The translations under genes were made by a program, and so were the position numbers. From RPQJ01 sp963732375 (GTDB lineage: Bacteria; Pseudomonadota; Gammaproteobacteria; Steroidobacterales; Steroidobacteraceae): a DNA stretch of 64,000 bases. This document shows, in pieces, positions 8,690-17,468 of this stretch (position 1 is its first letter; every line of letters starts with the position of its first letter). The stretch spans positions 186,001 through 250,000 of the forward strand of contig CAVSZE010000002.1 in NCBI GenBank assembly GCA_963732375.1, in the 5' to 3' direction. A model generated the notes under the pieces. That model was not told the DNA's origin. It saw only the letters and a list, made by a program, of their open reading frames with translations, and did not search any database.

Positions 8690-9915
8690 CGCGGCCGCTG
8701 TCGGACCGGGCGCTTCTGCTGCTGCTCGCGGCGGTCACTGCGCTGGGACCGATCGCGACCAACCTGTACCTGCCGGCGCTGCCCGCGGTCCGCGAATACT
8801 TCGGCGCGAGTGTCGCCGCGGTGCAGGCGACGTTCTCTGTGTCGCTGGTCACGTTCGCGCTCGGCATACTTGTCTGGGGGCCGATCTCGGACCGCTACGG
8901 CCGGCGCAACGCGGTGCTGTACGGGCTCTCGATCATGATCGTCGGCTCGATCGTGTGCCTGGCCGCGCAGAGCCTGCACTGGTTGATCGCCGGTCGAGCG
9001 CTGCAGGCCTTCGGGACTGCGACCGGCCTGGTGACGGCCCGTGCCATCGTCGCGGATCTCTACCCAGCGGAACGCATGGCGAAGCTGTTCGCGTCGCTGA
9101 CCATGGTTGCGGTGCTCGGAAACTCGCTGGCGCCGGTGATCGGCGGCTTCGTCGCGACGGGACTCGGCTGGCGAGCCATTTTCGCGACCCTGATGCTGGC
9201 GACACTGGTCGTGGGAGCAATCGCCTGGCGCCGGCTACCCGAGACGCGGCGCGCCGGCGCGCACCCGCCGCGCGCGGCGGAAATGCTCGCGACCACCTGG
9301 TCGCTGTCGCGCGACCCGCTGTTCGCCGGCTGCGTGCTGCAGGGCGCCGTCGTCTATGCGACCTTCCTGGTGTTCATCTCGCTTGCGCCTTACGTGATGG
9401 TATCGGCCCTCGGACGCCCGGCGACGGAGTTCGGCTTCTACTACCTGTTCATTGCCGCCGGGTATTTCCTCGGAAACTGGTCAGTCGGCCGCCTGATGGG
9501 GCGGCGCGACCTGCACTGGATGGTCGTCGCAGGCGTGTTGCTGACGGTCATCGCTTCCGGCGCGGCGCTCGGATTCGCAGCGCTGGGCATGAAGCACCCG
9601 CTCTGGATCTTCATACCCATGGGCGTGCTGGCTTTCGGGCAGGGACTCGCGCTGCCGAACGTCACCGCGACGGCCGTGAGCCGCTCGCCGCAACACGCAG
9701 GCGTGGCGTCCAGCCTCATCGGCTTCCTGCAGCAGATGATCGGCGCGATCTGCGTCCAGCTGATGGGCCACTTCCGGACCGACACGCCGCTGCCGTCACT
9801 GATCTTCTGTGCTTCGGCCTGCGCCATCGGGCTTGCGATGTTGTACGTGTTTCCGCGAGTGGACCTGCGCAGTCCGCAAGCTCTTCCGCCGGCCTTGCCA
9901 TCCAGGAACTCCTGA
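8686..9915 (+). CDS. Bcr/CflA-type MFS drug resistance transporter
   Basis: A 409-residue inner-membrane protein with about 12 transmembrane helices. The N-terminal motif GPIATNLYLPALPAVREYF and the motif-A loop (WGPISDRYGRR) are typical of the Bcr/CflA subfamily of drug:H+ antiporters, which export compounds such as bicyclomycin or chloramphenicol. The probable start is a TTG that overlaps the gabD stop (TTGA), implying coupled translation. The substrate cannot be predicted. Linkage to gabD may be no more than shared transcription. Confidence 0.85.
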   Translation: MTRPLSDRALLLLLAAVTALGPIATNLYLPALPAVREYFGASVAAVQATFSVSLVTFALGILVWGPISDRYGRRNAVLYGLSIMIVGSIVCLAAQSLHWLIAGRALQAFGTATGLVTARAIVADLYPAERMAKLFASLTMVAVLGNSLAPVIGGFVATGLGWRAIFATLMLATLVVGAIAWRRLPETRRAGAHPPRAAEMLATTWSLSRDPLFAGCVLQGAVVYATFLVFISLAPYVMVSALGRPATEFGFYYLFIAAGYFLGNWSVGRLMGRRDLHWMVVAGVLLTVIASGAALGFAALGMKHPLWIFIPMGVLAFGQGLALPNVTATAVSRSPQHAGVASSLIGFLQQMIGAICVQLMGHFRTDTPLPSLIFCASACAIGLAMLYVFPRVDLRSPQALPPALPSRNS

Positions 9916-10086
9916 CCGGCAACGCCTCGACCTGACCGGCAATCCCTTGACCGGCCCGGTGGACGACGCGGTCACCGGAATGCCGTGCACGCATGACCGC
10001 TATTCGAATGCCTTGCGCTTTTTTTGTGGCGCTCCTGCGCTTGCGGTATCGTTCGCGGGCGCTCCAGACAAGGTTCCTCTAACGCG

Positions 10087-11184
10087 ATGACCGGATACCT
10101 CGGCAGTCCTGATTTCGCCCACGGCCGGCCGTCGAAGGCCGGGGTCCTGCTCGTCAACCTCGGCACCCCCGACGAACCGACGCCGGCGGCAGTGCGCCGC
10201 TACCTCGCCGAGTTCCTGTGGGACCCGCGCGTGATAGAGATGCCACGCGCGCTGTGGTGGCTGGTGCTGCACGGCGTCATCCTGCGCGTGCGCCCGAAGC
10301 GCAGCGCGCACGCCTACGGGAAGATCTGGACCGACGAAGGGTCGCCGCTGATGGTCGGGTCGCGCAGGCTTGCGACCGCGCTCGGCTATCGCATGCGCGC
10401 CAGCCATGGAGACCGTGTGCAGGTCGAACTGGCGATGACCTACGGTAACCCGTCGATCCACGATGCGCTGGAGCGACTGCGAAGCGCGGGCGTACAGCGC
10501 CTGCTCGTGATGCCCATGTATCCGCAGTATTCGGCCACGACCACAGCATCGATCTTCGAGCGCGTGACGGCGGAACTTTCGCGATGGCGATGGATTCCGG
10601 AACTGCGCATGGTGAACCAGTACTGGGAAGAGGATGCCTACATCGACGCGATCGCCGCCAGCATCGCGACGCACTGGCAGACGCACGGCCGCAAGCACCT
10701 GCTGTTCTCGTTCCACTCGATCCCGAAGCGCTACTTCACCGCGGGCGACCCATATCACTGTTTCTGCCAGGCGACGGCGCGCCGCGTCGCGGCCAGGCTC
10801 GGCCTCGCGGACGGCGACTGGTCGCTCGGCTTCCAGTCGCGTTTTGGCCGCGAGGAATGGATGAAGCCCTACGTGGACGCGCTGCTGCACGACTACTCGC
10901 ACACGGGGCCGAAGCAAGTCACCCTGGTGTGCCCGGGATTCGCGACTGACTGCCTCGAGACGCTCGAGGAAATCTGCATGCAGAACCGCGACATGTTCCT
11001 GTCGCACGGGGGCGAGGCGTTCGACTACGTGCCCTGCCTCAATGCCAGCGAGGCGCAGGTCAACCTGTACACGGGCGTGATCACAAGCCACGCGCATGGC
11101 TGGCCGGAGTTCTCCGGCAGCGACGACCCGGCAGCCCGCGAGGCATCGAGGCACCGCGCGCTCGAGCTCGGCGCGCAGGCCTAG
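10087..11184 (+). CDS. hemH: Ferrochelatase
   Basis: A 365-residue protein that inserts ferrous iron into protoporphyrin IX, the final step of heme synthesis. Conserved family parts are the N-terminal GVLLVNLGTPDEPT, MYPQYSATTTAS, the catalytic His in LLFSFHSIPKRY, and the conserved Glu in CPGFATDCLETLEEI. ATG 10087 was selected because it begins just before the conserved N-terminus; the open frame reaches 10024 only through a TTG. The downstream VOC gene starts 4 bp after the stop codon, so they are probably cotranscribed. Confidence 0.95.
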   Translation: MTGYLGSPDFAHGRPSKAGVLLVNLGTPDEPTPAAVRRYLAEFLWDPRVIEMPRALWWLVLHGVILRVRPKRSAHAYGKIWTDEGSPLMVGSRRLATALGYRMRASHGDRVQVELAMTYGNPSIHDALERLRSAGVQRLLVMPMYPQYSATTTASIFERVTAELSRWRWIPELRMVNQYWEEDAYIDAIAASIATHWQTHGRKHLLFSFHSIPKRYFTAGDPYHCFCQATARRVAARLGLADGDWSLGFQSRFGREEWMKPYVDALLHDYSHTGPKQVTLVCPGFATDCLETLEEICMQNRDMFLSHGGEAFDYVPCLNASEAQVNLYTGVITSHAHGWPEFSGSDDPAAREASRHRALELGAQA

Positions 11185-11188
11185 GAAA

Positions 11189-11905
11189 GTGCTCGGGCGC
11201 TTCCTCGAAGTCAGTGTCCAGGCGCCGGACATCCTGGAGTCGCTGGCGTTCTACGAGTCGCTCGGCTTCGTGCAGGCGCGCGTCGGCGACACGCGGAGCC
11301 ACCCATACGCGGTCGTCACGGACGGGCGGCTGAACCTGGGGCTGCACGCCTGCGAAATGGCCTCACCCGCACTGACCTGGGTGCATCCAGACCTCGCGCC
11401 ACATGCCGCGGAACTCGAGTCGCTGGACATAGAGCTCGATTATTCGCGCCTGGGCGAGGACGCGATGCACGAGATCGGCTTCCGTGATCCAGCGGGCCAG
11501 CGGATCATGCTGATCGAGGCACGCACGTTTTCGTCGCCTCCCGCGGCGGATCTGCGTGCTTCGTCGCTCGGCTACTTCGAGGAATTCGGGGTGCCGGTCA
11601 CGGACCTCGCGCGCTCGGCGGCGTTCTGGGACTCGCTCGGCTTCATCGCCTTCGATCCCGAGCACGTGCCGTTCACACGTGTCGTGGCCTCGCACCGCGA
11701 CCTGAACGTGGGCCTGTACGACACCGACCTCCGCAATCCAGTGCTGACGTTCTCGAACCCGCAGATGGCCGAGCGCATCGTCGAGCTGCGCGAAAAGGGC
11801 CATCGAATGCCGGACCGGCTGCCGCGCGGCATGGATCCGAAGGAGAATGCGCTGCTGGAGGCCCCCGAGGGAACCTGGCTGCTGCTCACGACGTCCGCCG
11901 AGTAG
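11189..11905 (+). CDS. VOC (glyoxalase-like) protein with two domains
   Basis: A 238-residue protein made of two vicinal-oxygen-chelate halves. Each contains the bab-type opening (VSVQAPDILESLAFYESLGFVQ and VPVTDLARSAAFWDSLGFIAF) and a closing acidic strand (AGQRIMLIEA and LEAPEGTWLLLT). Such proteins bind metals and act as lyases, dioxygenases or resistance proteins; the substrate here is unknown. GTG 11189 follows the hemH stop by 4 bp with AGGAAA just before it. The longer open frame starting inside hemH is not supported by conserved sequence. Confidence 0.7.
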   Translation: MLGRFLEVSVQAPDILESLAFYESLGFVQARVGDTRSHPYAVVTDGRLNLGLHACEMASPALTWVHPDLAPHAAELESLDIELDYSRLGEDAMHEIGFRDPAGQRIMLIEARTFSSPPAADLRASSLGYFEEFGVPVTDLARSAAFWDSLGFIAFDPEHVPFTRVVASHRDLNVGLYDTDLRNPVLTFSNPQMAERIVELREKGHRMPDRLPRGMDPKENALLEAPEGTWLLLTTSAE

Positions 11906-11929
11906 GTACGACTCAGCCGTTGCGCGACC

Positions 11930-11949
11930 CGCCCTGGCCTTGCAGGGCG
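11930..11949. terminator. Hairpin between convergent genes
   Basis: CGCCCTG (11930-11936) pairs perfectly with CAGGGCG (11943-11949) across a 6-nt loop, between the VOC gene and the convergent YceI gene. There is no T run on the plus strand (AAAA follows), so it is at best a weak terminator or a mRNA-end stabiliser. Confidence 0.35.
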
Positions 11950-11981
11950 AAAACTGCTTGTTCGCGCTACGCGCCAGGCCT

Positions 11982-12707
11982 TCAGCGCGCCGTCGCTACG
12001 ATCACGAAGCTCAGGTCGAGTTCGTCGCCCACCTGTATCGCGCCACCACCGACGCTGAACGGCGTGATGCCGAAGTCGGTCTGGCGAATGTGCAGCGAGC
12101 CTCGGGCTGAAAGGGTGTCGGCGGAACGCACGAGCTCGACGGGGACTTCGATGCGTCGCGTCACGCCGCGGATCGTCAGGTCGGCGGCGGCCACTGGCTG
12201 TTCCCAGGTCCCGGTGAGGCCGGCGCAGCGCACGATGATCTGGGGAAACTCGGCAACGTCGAGCACCTCTGGCCTTGTCATGTTCGTGAAGGTTCCCTCG
12301 CGAGCAGCCTCAGGAACCTCGCCCGCGAATTCCCCGCCGGCCGCGGCACGCGCGGCCGGGTCGTCCACGACCAGTGACGCCACGGGAATACGGATCTCGA
12401 ATCCGGATTCCGCTGGGTCGCGGCCCACCCAGGCAAGGCCGGTCTCCCCACCCGAAGTCACGACGTGGTTGTGCCCGAACCTGGCCATCGGCCCGGATCG
12501 ATAGACCAGGATCGTAATGACGCTCTGCGCGGAATCGATCGCGAATGCGCGGCTACCGGCTGGCAGTGGAATCTCGCCCGTGACGCCGGGCGGCACCTGT
12601 GAAATCTCTGCGATGGGCTTCTGCGGCAACGGCACGGGCGCGCGTGTGGTACAGGCGGTCGCCAGCACGGCGCAGGCGACAATGCCGGCGCGCAGCGCCC
12701 AAGGCAT
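11982..12707 (-). CDS. YceI-family protein, probable lipoprotein
   Basis: A 241-residue exported protein with an N-terminal hydrophobic stretch ending in ATAC (Cys19, a loose lipobox). It carries a YceI-like lipocalin-fold domain: FAIDSAQSVITILVYRSG, FGHNHVV, FPQIIVRCAGLTG, LTIRGVTRRIEVPVEL and FGITPFSVGGGAIQVGDELDL. YceI proteins bind long-chain isoprenoid quinone-like lipids in the periplasm. ATG 12707 was preferred over an upstream frame reaching 12803 because it begins the signal sequence. It diverges from a cytochrome b561 gene that is followed by a second YceI gene. Confidence 0.8.
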   Translation of the reverse strand: MPWALRAGIVACAVLATACTTRAPVPLPQKPIAEISQVPPGVTGEIPLPAGSRAFAIDSAQSVITILVYRSGPMARFGHNHVVTSGGETGLAWVGRDPAESGFEIRIPVASLVVDDPAARAAAGGEFAGEVPEAAREGTFTNMTRPEVLDVAEFPQIIVRCAGLTGTWEQPVAAADLTIRGVTRRIEVPVELVRSADTLSARGSLHIRQTDFGITPFSVGGGAIQVGDELDLSFVIVATAR

Positions 12708-12827
12708 CGGCCCTGACCTTGACGCTGGCCCCGGGCTGGACTCGGTCCGGCGACACCGGTACGCGACGGTGGCAGTCGGCCGACCGTCGCGCTGGGTTAC
12801 CATGCGACCTTCACAGACCGGTAAAGG

Positions 12828-13397
12828 ATGATGTTCATGCAGTGGCGCAATACCGCGGACTCCTATGGATCACTCGCGAAATTCCTGCACTGGACGATCG
12901 TCGTCCTGATCATTGCACAGTATTTCATCGCCGAGTCGGCCGACGAACTTCCGGATGGACTCGAGAAGCTGTCGCTGATCTCCTGGCACAAGTCCTTCGG
13001 GATGCTCGTGCTGATACTCGCACTGGTGCGGATCGGCTGGCGACTGGCGAATCGAGGCGCACCAGCACCGGTGCCCATGCCGAGGCGGCAGCAGATTGCC
13101 GCGGCTGCCGGCCACGGACTCCTCTACCTGCTGATACTCGCGCAGCCGCTCACCGGCTGGGCCATGTCCTCCGCCGCCAATTACCCGGTGACGCTGTTCG
13201 GGTGGTTCCAGTTCCCGGCGCTGGTCGGCGCGAACCCTGACCTGCACGAAATACTGGGGGAAGTGCACGAAGTGACGTTCTACGCACTGGTGATCGTAGC
13301 CACGTTGCACGCCGCAGCGGCCCTCTACCACCACTTCTGGATGAAGGATGACGCGCTGCGCCGGATTCTGCCGTTCGCAGCCCGCCGCAAGTCTTGA
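12828..13397 (+). CDS. Cytochrome b561 family protein
   Basis: A 189-residue inner-membrane protein with four predicted transmembrane helices. It has His residues at the positions expected for two b hemes (KFLHWTIVV, ISWHKSFGM, AAGHGLLYLLILAQPLTGW, VEVATLHAAA-like segment near the end with LYHHFW). Bacterial b561 proteins transfer electrons from quinol to acceptors such as superoxide. ATG 12828 is used; an ATG at 12837 is also possible. The next gene (YceI) overlaps it by 4 bp. The b561-YceI pairing is common in Proteobacteria and suggests a quinone-related function. Confidence 0.9.
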   Translation: MMFMQWRNTADSYGSLAKFLHWTIVVLIIAQYFIAESADELPDGLEKLSLISWHKSFGMLVLILALVRIGWRLANRGAPAPVPMPRRQQIAAAAGHGLLYLLILAQPLTGWAMSSAANYPVTLFGWFQFPALVGANPDLHEILGEVHEVTFYALVIVATLHAAAALYHHFWMKDDALRRILPFAARRKS

Positions 13398-14023
13398 TCC
13401 GTACTGGCAACCCGCACCAGCCGCGGCTCGCTGCCGCAACCATCGCCACAGCGTTGGTAACGATGCTGGCGCTGGCATCACCAGCGCGCGCGGCAAGCAC
13501 ATGGGTGACAGACCCTGCGCGTAGCCGCCTGGCGTTCGTTGCAACGCAGGCGGGCGGAGAGTTTGAAGGCCAGTTCAGGCGCTTCAGCGCGGCCATCGCC
13601 TTCGAGCCAGGCGATCTCGCGGGAAGCCGGTTCCACGTCACTATCGACACGGCTTCCGCCGACACCCAGGACGAGACCCGCGACAAGGCGCTCATCGGCA
13701 ACGACTTTTTCGCGTCAGGTCGCTGGCCCACGGCCACGTTCGACGCGACGCGGTTCACGGTGCTTCCGGACGGACGCTACGACGCGCTCGGACGCCTGAC
13801 GATCCGTGGGCTCGGCCGCGACGTGAACGTGCTGTTCTCGTTCAAGCCTGCAGCATCCGGCCGCAGCGCGGTCCTGGCCGGAGGCACGACCATCCGCCGC
13901 CTCGATTTCGGGGTCGGCCAGGGCGAGTGGCAGGATACGAAGTGGGTGGGCAACGACGTGCGCATCGAATTTGAACTCGTTCTCGTGCCGGGACCGGCCC
14001 CGGCGAGCGACAAAGGACCGTAG
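13394..14023 (+). CDS. YceI-family periplasmic protein
   Basis: A 209-residue protein with a signal peptide (TALVTMLALASPARA) and a YceI domain (STWVTDPARSRLAFVATQAGGEFEGQF, FASGRWPTATFDATRF, LTIRGLGRDVNVLF, DFGVGQGEWQDTKWVGNDVRIEFEL). A TTG start overlaps the stop codon of cytochrome b561 (TTGA), so the two are translationally coupled. The predicted role is lipid/quinone binding in the periplasm. It is a second, distinct YceI copy next to the divergent lipoprotein-like one, and not a recent duplicate. Confidence 0.85.
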   Translation: MIRTGNPHQPRLAAATIATALVTMLALASPARAASTWVTDPARSRLAFVATQAGGEFEGQFRRFSAAIAFEPGDLAGSRFHVTIDTASADTQDETRDKALIGNDFFASGRWPTATFDATRFTVLPDGRYDALGRLTIRGLGRDVNVLFSFKPAASGRSAVLAGGTTIRRLDFGVGQGEWQDTKWVGNDVRIEFELVLVPGPAPASDKGP

Positions 14024-14061
14024 CGCCGCCGACGGCCGGACGTGCTGAAACCCCACGTCGC

Positions 14062-14091
14062 TTGAGACTACAATCGGTCAGCACCGATAAA
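14062..14091 (+). promoter_or_regulatory. Candidate sigma-70 promoter of the polyamine transporter
   Basis: TTGAGA at 14062-14067 and GATAAA at 14086-14091 are separated by 18 bp, and the start codon follows 35 bp later. The match is moderate. It lies in the only non-coding stretch before the binding-protein gene. Confidence 0.4.
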
Positions 14092-14126
14092 TCGAACAGC
14101 AGCATACCTGCCCGGGAGCAATCGAC

Positions 14127-15335
14127 ATGTCGAACGATTCCACGACGATTGGCAGCAGCCTGGCGATCACCGTCGCCGTCGCCCTCACTCTCGTTCTCGC
14201 AGGCTGCGCAAAGAAGAAAGAGGAACAGCTTGCCCAGGCGCCTGTGGCCGAACCCGCCGCCGCGCCGGCCACGACGCTCGAAGGGCAGGTCGACATCGTC
14301 GCGTGGCCCGGTTACATCGAACGCGGCGAGACCGACAAGGGCTACGACTGGGTCACGCCGTTCGAAGCCGAGACGGGCTGCAAGGTCAATGTGAAGACGG
14401 CCGGCACCTCCGACGAGATGGTGTCGCTGATGACGCAGGGCGGCTACGACCTCGTCACGGCCTCGGGCGACGCGTCGCTGCGCCTGATCCGGGGCGGCAC
14501 GGTACAGCCGGTAGACATCGGTCGCATCCCGGCCTACTCGACCGTGGACGACCGCCTGAAGGAAGCGCCCTGGCATTTCGTCGACGGCAAGCACTACGGC
14601 ACGCCCTACCAGTGGGGCCCGAACGTGCTGATGTACAACACCAAGGCGTTCAAGACGGCGCCCACCTCGTGGGCGGTCGTGTTCGAGGAACAGAAGCTGT
14701 CTGACGGCAAGAGCAACAAGGGACGCGTGCAGGCCTACGACGGGGCGATCTACATCGCGGACGCCGCGGTCTACCTGATGGCGACAAACCCGGCGCTCGG
14801 CATCAAGGACCCATACGAACTTAACGAGCAGCAGTACGCGGCGGCGCTCGAGGTCCTGCGCAAGCAGCACCCGCTGGTGCAGCGCTACTGGCACGACGCC
14901 AACGTGCAGGTGCAGGACTTCACGACCGAAGGTATCGTCGCCTCGGGCTCCTGGCCGTTCCAGGCGAACACGCTGGCGGCAAACAAGCAGCCGGTCTCGA
15001 GCACGGTGCCGGTCGAGGGCGCGACGGGCTGGGCCGACACGACCATGCTTGCCGCGAACGCCAAGCACCCCAACTGCGCTTACAAGTGGATGGAGTGGTC
15101 GCTGAACCCGAAGGTGCAGGGCGACGTCGCAGCCTGGTTTGGCTCCGTGCCGGCCGTGCCGGCGGCCTGCAAGGGCAATGCACTACTGACGGACGCGGGC
15201 TGCGCCGCGAACGGCTTCGACAACTTCGACAAGATCCACTTCTGGCGCACGCCGGAAGCCGCCTGCAGCCAGGGCACCTGCGTGCCCTACAGCCGCTGGG
15301 CGACGGATTACGTTGCCGTCATGGGCGGCCGGTAA
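14127..15335 (+). CDS. potD: Polyamine ABC transporter substrate-binding lipoprotein (PotD/PotF type)
   Basis: A 402-residue lipoprotein with lipobox LAGC (Cys27). A Pro/Ala linker follows, then a periplasmic binding fold starting VDIVAWPGYIERG and including SDEMVSLMTQGGYDLVTASGD and TPYQWGPNVLMYNTKAF, as in spermidine/putrescine binding proteins. It should capture polyamines for the ATPase and two permeases encoded next. The C-terminal half has several extra Cys residues (CAYKW, AACKGN, GCAANG, ACSQGTC) not typical of E. coli PotD. Hairpins after the stop may give it higher expression than the membrane parts. Whether putrescine or spermidine is preferred cannot be told; the downstream patD favours putrescine. 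Confidence 0.85.
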   Translation: MSNDSTTIGSSLAITVAVALTLVLAGCAKKKEEQLAQAPVAEPAAAPATTLEGQVDIVAWPGYIERGETDKGYDWVTPFEAETGCKVNVKTAGTSDEMVSLMTQGGYDLVTASGDASLRLIRGGTVQPVDIGRIPAYSTVDDRLKEAPWHFVDGKHYGTPYQWGPNVLMYNTKAFKTAPTSWAVVFEEQKLSDGKSNKGRVQAYDGAIYIADAAVYLMATNPALGIKDPYELNEQQYAAALEVLRKQHPLVQRYWHDANVQVQDFTTEGIVASGSWPFQANTLAANKQPVSSTVPVEGATGWADTTMLAANAKHPNCAYKWMEWSLNPKVQGDVAAWFGSVPAVPAACKGNALLTDAGCAANGFDNFDKIHFWRTPEAACSQGTCVPYSRWATDYVAVMGGR

Positions 15336-15352
15336 CGGGTCGCTGCTGCACT

Positions 15353-15383
15353 CCCGCGTGCTGGCGGATTGCCGGCACGCGGG
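15353..15383 (+). terminator. Hairpin after the binding-protein gene
   Basis: CCCGCGTGCTGGC (15353-15365) pairs with GCCGGCACGCGGG (15371-15383), a 13-bp stem with one G-U pair and a 5-nt loop, 17 bp after the stop codon. A moderately T-rich stretch follows (GTTTGTCGTTCTT). It may be a partial terminator or an mRNA-stabilising stem that uncouples the binding protein from the rest of the operon. Confidence 0.5.
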
Positions 15384-15424
15384 GGCGCCGTTCAGTTTGT
15401 CGTTCTTAAGAGCTAGCTCAGGTA

Positions 15425-15495
15425 CCGGGAGGCCGGGCATGCGGTCGAGTCGCTCCTCGGGAATCGCTTTGTCGACCGCATGCCCGGCCTCCCGG
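15425..15495. repeat. Perfect 24-bp inverted repeat
   Basis: Bases 15425-15448 are the exact reverse complement of 15472-15495, with a 23-nt loop. The arm core is GGAGGCCGGGCATGCGGTCGA-like, here described by position only. It lies between the binding-protein and ATPase genes, directly after the 13-bp hairpin. No T run follows, so a simple terminator is unlikely. Confidence 0.85.
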
Positions 15496-15533
15496 CCGAT
15501 GCAGTTACAGCCTCTAACGATGGCTGCGACTGC

Positions 15534-16556
15534 ATGACGTCCGCCATCGAACTCCAGGACGCGAGCCGTGCGTTCGGCGCGGTCGTCGCGCTGGACCACG
15601 TGTCGCTTGCCGTCGCGCCCGGTGAATTTTTCGCGCTGCTGGGTCCCTCGGGTTCCGGCAAGACCACCTGCCTGCGGCTGATCGCGGGCTTCGATCGTCC
15701 CGACAGCGGCCGCATCCTGCTCGACGGAGACGATGTCACTGACATTCCTCCATATGATCGCAACCTCAATACCGTCTTCCAGGACTACGCGCTCTTCCCG
15801 CACATGACAGTGGCGGAGAACGTCGCCTACGGGCCGCGGGTCCGCGGCGTAGCCGCCAACGAGCGGCGCAGGCGAGCGGGAGAGATGCTCGAACTCGTGC
15901 GCCTCGGCAGCTACGGCGACCGCAGGCCCGCGCAGCTCTCCGGCGGCCAGCGGCAGCGCGTCGCGCTCGCGCGCGCGCTCATCAACAGCCCCAAGGTCCT
16001 GCTGCTCGACGAGCCGCTCGGCGCGCTCGACCTGAAGCTCCGGGAGGAGATGCAGGCGGAGCTGAAGGGCCTCCAGCAACGGCTCGGCATCACGTTCCTG
16101 TTCGTGACGCACGACCAGGGTGAGGCGCTCAGCATGGCCGACCGAGTCGCGGTGTTCAGCCAGGGCCGCGTCGAGCAGCTGGACACGCCGCGCGGCCTGT
16201 ACACGCGTCCCCGCACCGCGTTCGTCGCGAATTTCGTTGGCAGCGCCAACGTCGTCGAGGGCGAGGCAGCCGAGCGACTGACGGGCCGCGCACAGTCGTT
16301 CGCAATCCGCCCCGAGCTGATCGAGGTGCTGCCCGCGGGCGTCGCGCCCGCAGACGACGCAGTCACCTGCAGCGGCACGCTCGAGGAAGTGCTCTACCAC
16401 GGTGCCAGCAGCCGCTGCCAGGTGCGTATCGACCAGACGACGCTGCTCGCCGTCTCGCGTGCCGAGTCGGCCTCGGGCGGCGCCCTGCCGCCACAGGGCT
16501 CGCAGGTTCGCCTCGCATGGCGGCCGGAAAGCATGGTCCGCCTCGAAGCAGGTTGA
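15534..16556 (+). CDS. potA: Polyamine ABC transporter ATP-binding protein
   Basis: A 340-residue ABC ATPase: Walker A GPSGSGKTT, Q-loop (VFQDYALFPHMTV), signature LSGGQRQR, Walker B VLLLDEPLGALD, and switch His in LFVTHDQGEA, followed by a TOBE-type C-terminal regulatory domain. It energises the PotB/PotC channel. ATG 15534 starts the conserved N-terminus; an in-frame ATG at 15480 would fall inside the right arm of the inverted repeat. The next gene begins 3 bp after the stop codon. Confidence 0.92.
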   Translation: MTSAIELQDASRAFGAVVALDHVSLAVAPGEFFALLGPSGSGKTTCLRLIAGFDRPDSGRILLDGDDVTDIPPYDRNLNTVFQDYALFPHMTVAENVAYGPRVRGVAANERRRRAGEMLELVRLGSYGDRRPAQLSGGQRQRVALARALINSPKVLLLDEPLGALDLKLREEMQAELKGLQQRLGITFLFVTHDQGEALSMADRVAVFSQGRVEQLDTPRGLYTRPRTAFVANFVGSANVVEGEAAERLTGRAQSFAIRPELIEVLPAGVAPADDAVTCSGTLEEVLYHGASSRCQVRIDQTTLLAVSRAESASGGALPPQGSQVRLAWRPESMVRLEAG

Positions 16557-16559
16557 GCC

Positions 16560-17468
16560 GTGCTGCGATCCGTCTCCACATTCTTCCAGCGACGCAATGC
16601 GTTCTACGTGTCGCTGCTGCTGGTGCCGCCGCTGCTGTGGATGGGCACGGTGTACCTCGGGTCGCTTTTTACCCTGCTCGCGCAGAGCTTCTACGCCATC
16701 GACGAATTCACGGCGCGCGTCGTGCCGAAGCTCACGCTGGCAACCTACCGGCAACTCTTCACGCAACCGGCGAACGTGGACATCGTCGTTCGGACGGTGC
16801 TGATGGCCGTCGCGGTGACGATCGCGTCGGCTGTGATCGCCTTCCCGGTCGCAAACTACATGGCCCGGTTCGCGAGCCCGAAACTCAAGGCGTTCTTCTA
16901 CGTTGGCGTGATGCTGCCGATGTGGACCAGTTACCTGGTCAAGGTCTATGCATGGCGCCTGATACTGGCCAAGCAGGGCATCGCGTCGTGGGTGTTGACG
17001 ACGCTCGGGCTGCAAAGCGGACTCGACGCGCTGCTCGCGACACCCGTGGTCGGCGGTCCATCACTTGCCTCGTCCTACATCGGCATGTTCATCGTGTTCG
17101 TATACATGTGGCTGCCGTTCATGATCCTGCCGCTGGCCGCGTCGCTCGAGCGCGTGCCGGCCTCCTTGCTGCAGGCCTCCGCGGACCTTGGCGCGCGCCC
17201 GGCGCAGACCTTCCGCAACGTTATCCTGCCGCTCGCGCTGCCCGGCCTCGCGGCGGGCTCGATCTTCACGTTCTCGCTGACGCTCGGTGACTTCATCATC
17301 CCGAGCGTGGTCGGCGCGCCTGGCTACTTCGTGGGCATGATGGTCTACCAGCAACAGGGAACCGCGGGAAACATGCCGCTCGCCGCAGCATTCTCGGTGG
17401 TGCCGATCGTGCTGATCGCGCTCTACCTGACGTTCGCGCGGCGACTTGGAGCCTTCGATGCGCTCTAG
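16560..17468 (+). CDS. potB: Polyamine ABC transporter permease, PotB type
   Basis: A 302-residue membrane protein with about six helices and the binding-protein-dependent permease EAA loop (LERVPASLLQASADLGARPAQTFRNVILP) that contacts the ATPase. It starts with GTG 16560, 3 bp after potA, and overlaps potC by 11 bp. It forms the transmembrane channel together with potC. Confidence 0.9.
   Translation: MLRSVSTFFQRRNAFYVSLLLVPPLLWMGTVYLGSLFTLLAQSFYAIDEFTARVVPKLTLATYRQLFTQPANVDIVVRTVLMAVAVTIASAVIAFPVANYMARFASPKLKAFFYVGVMLPMWTSYLVKVYAWRLILAKQGIASWVLTTLGLQSGLDALLATPVVGGPSLASSYIGMFIVFVYMWLPFMILPLAASLERVPASLLQASADLGARPAQTFRNVILPLALPGLAAGSIFTFSLTLGDFIIPSVVGAPGYFVGMMVYQQQGTAGNMPLAAAFSVVPIVLIALYLTFARRLGAFDAL

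Noticed and set aside
9911..9960. CCTGACCGGC repeats after the MFS gene
   Set aside because: Two copies 20 bp apart plus a partial third; too short and GC-rich to separate from chance, though the first contains the stop codon.
15183..17015. Long minus-strand frame (610 codons) across the polyamine transporter
   Set aside because: It spans three well-supported genes on the other strand and reads as an Arg/His/Gln-rich shadow.
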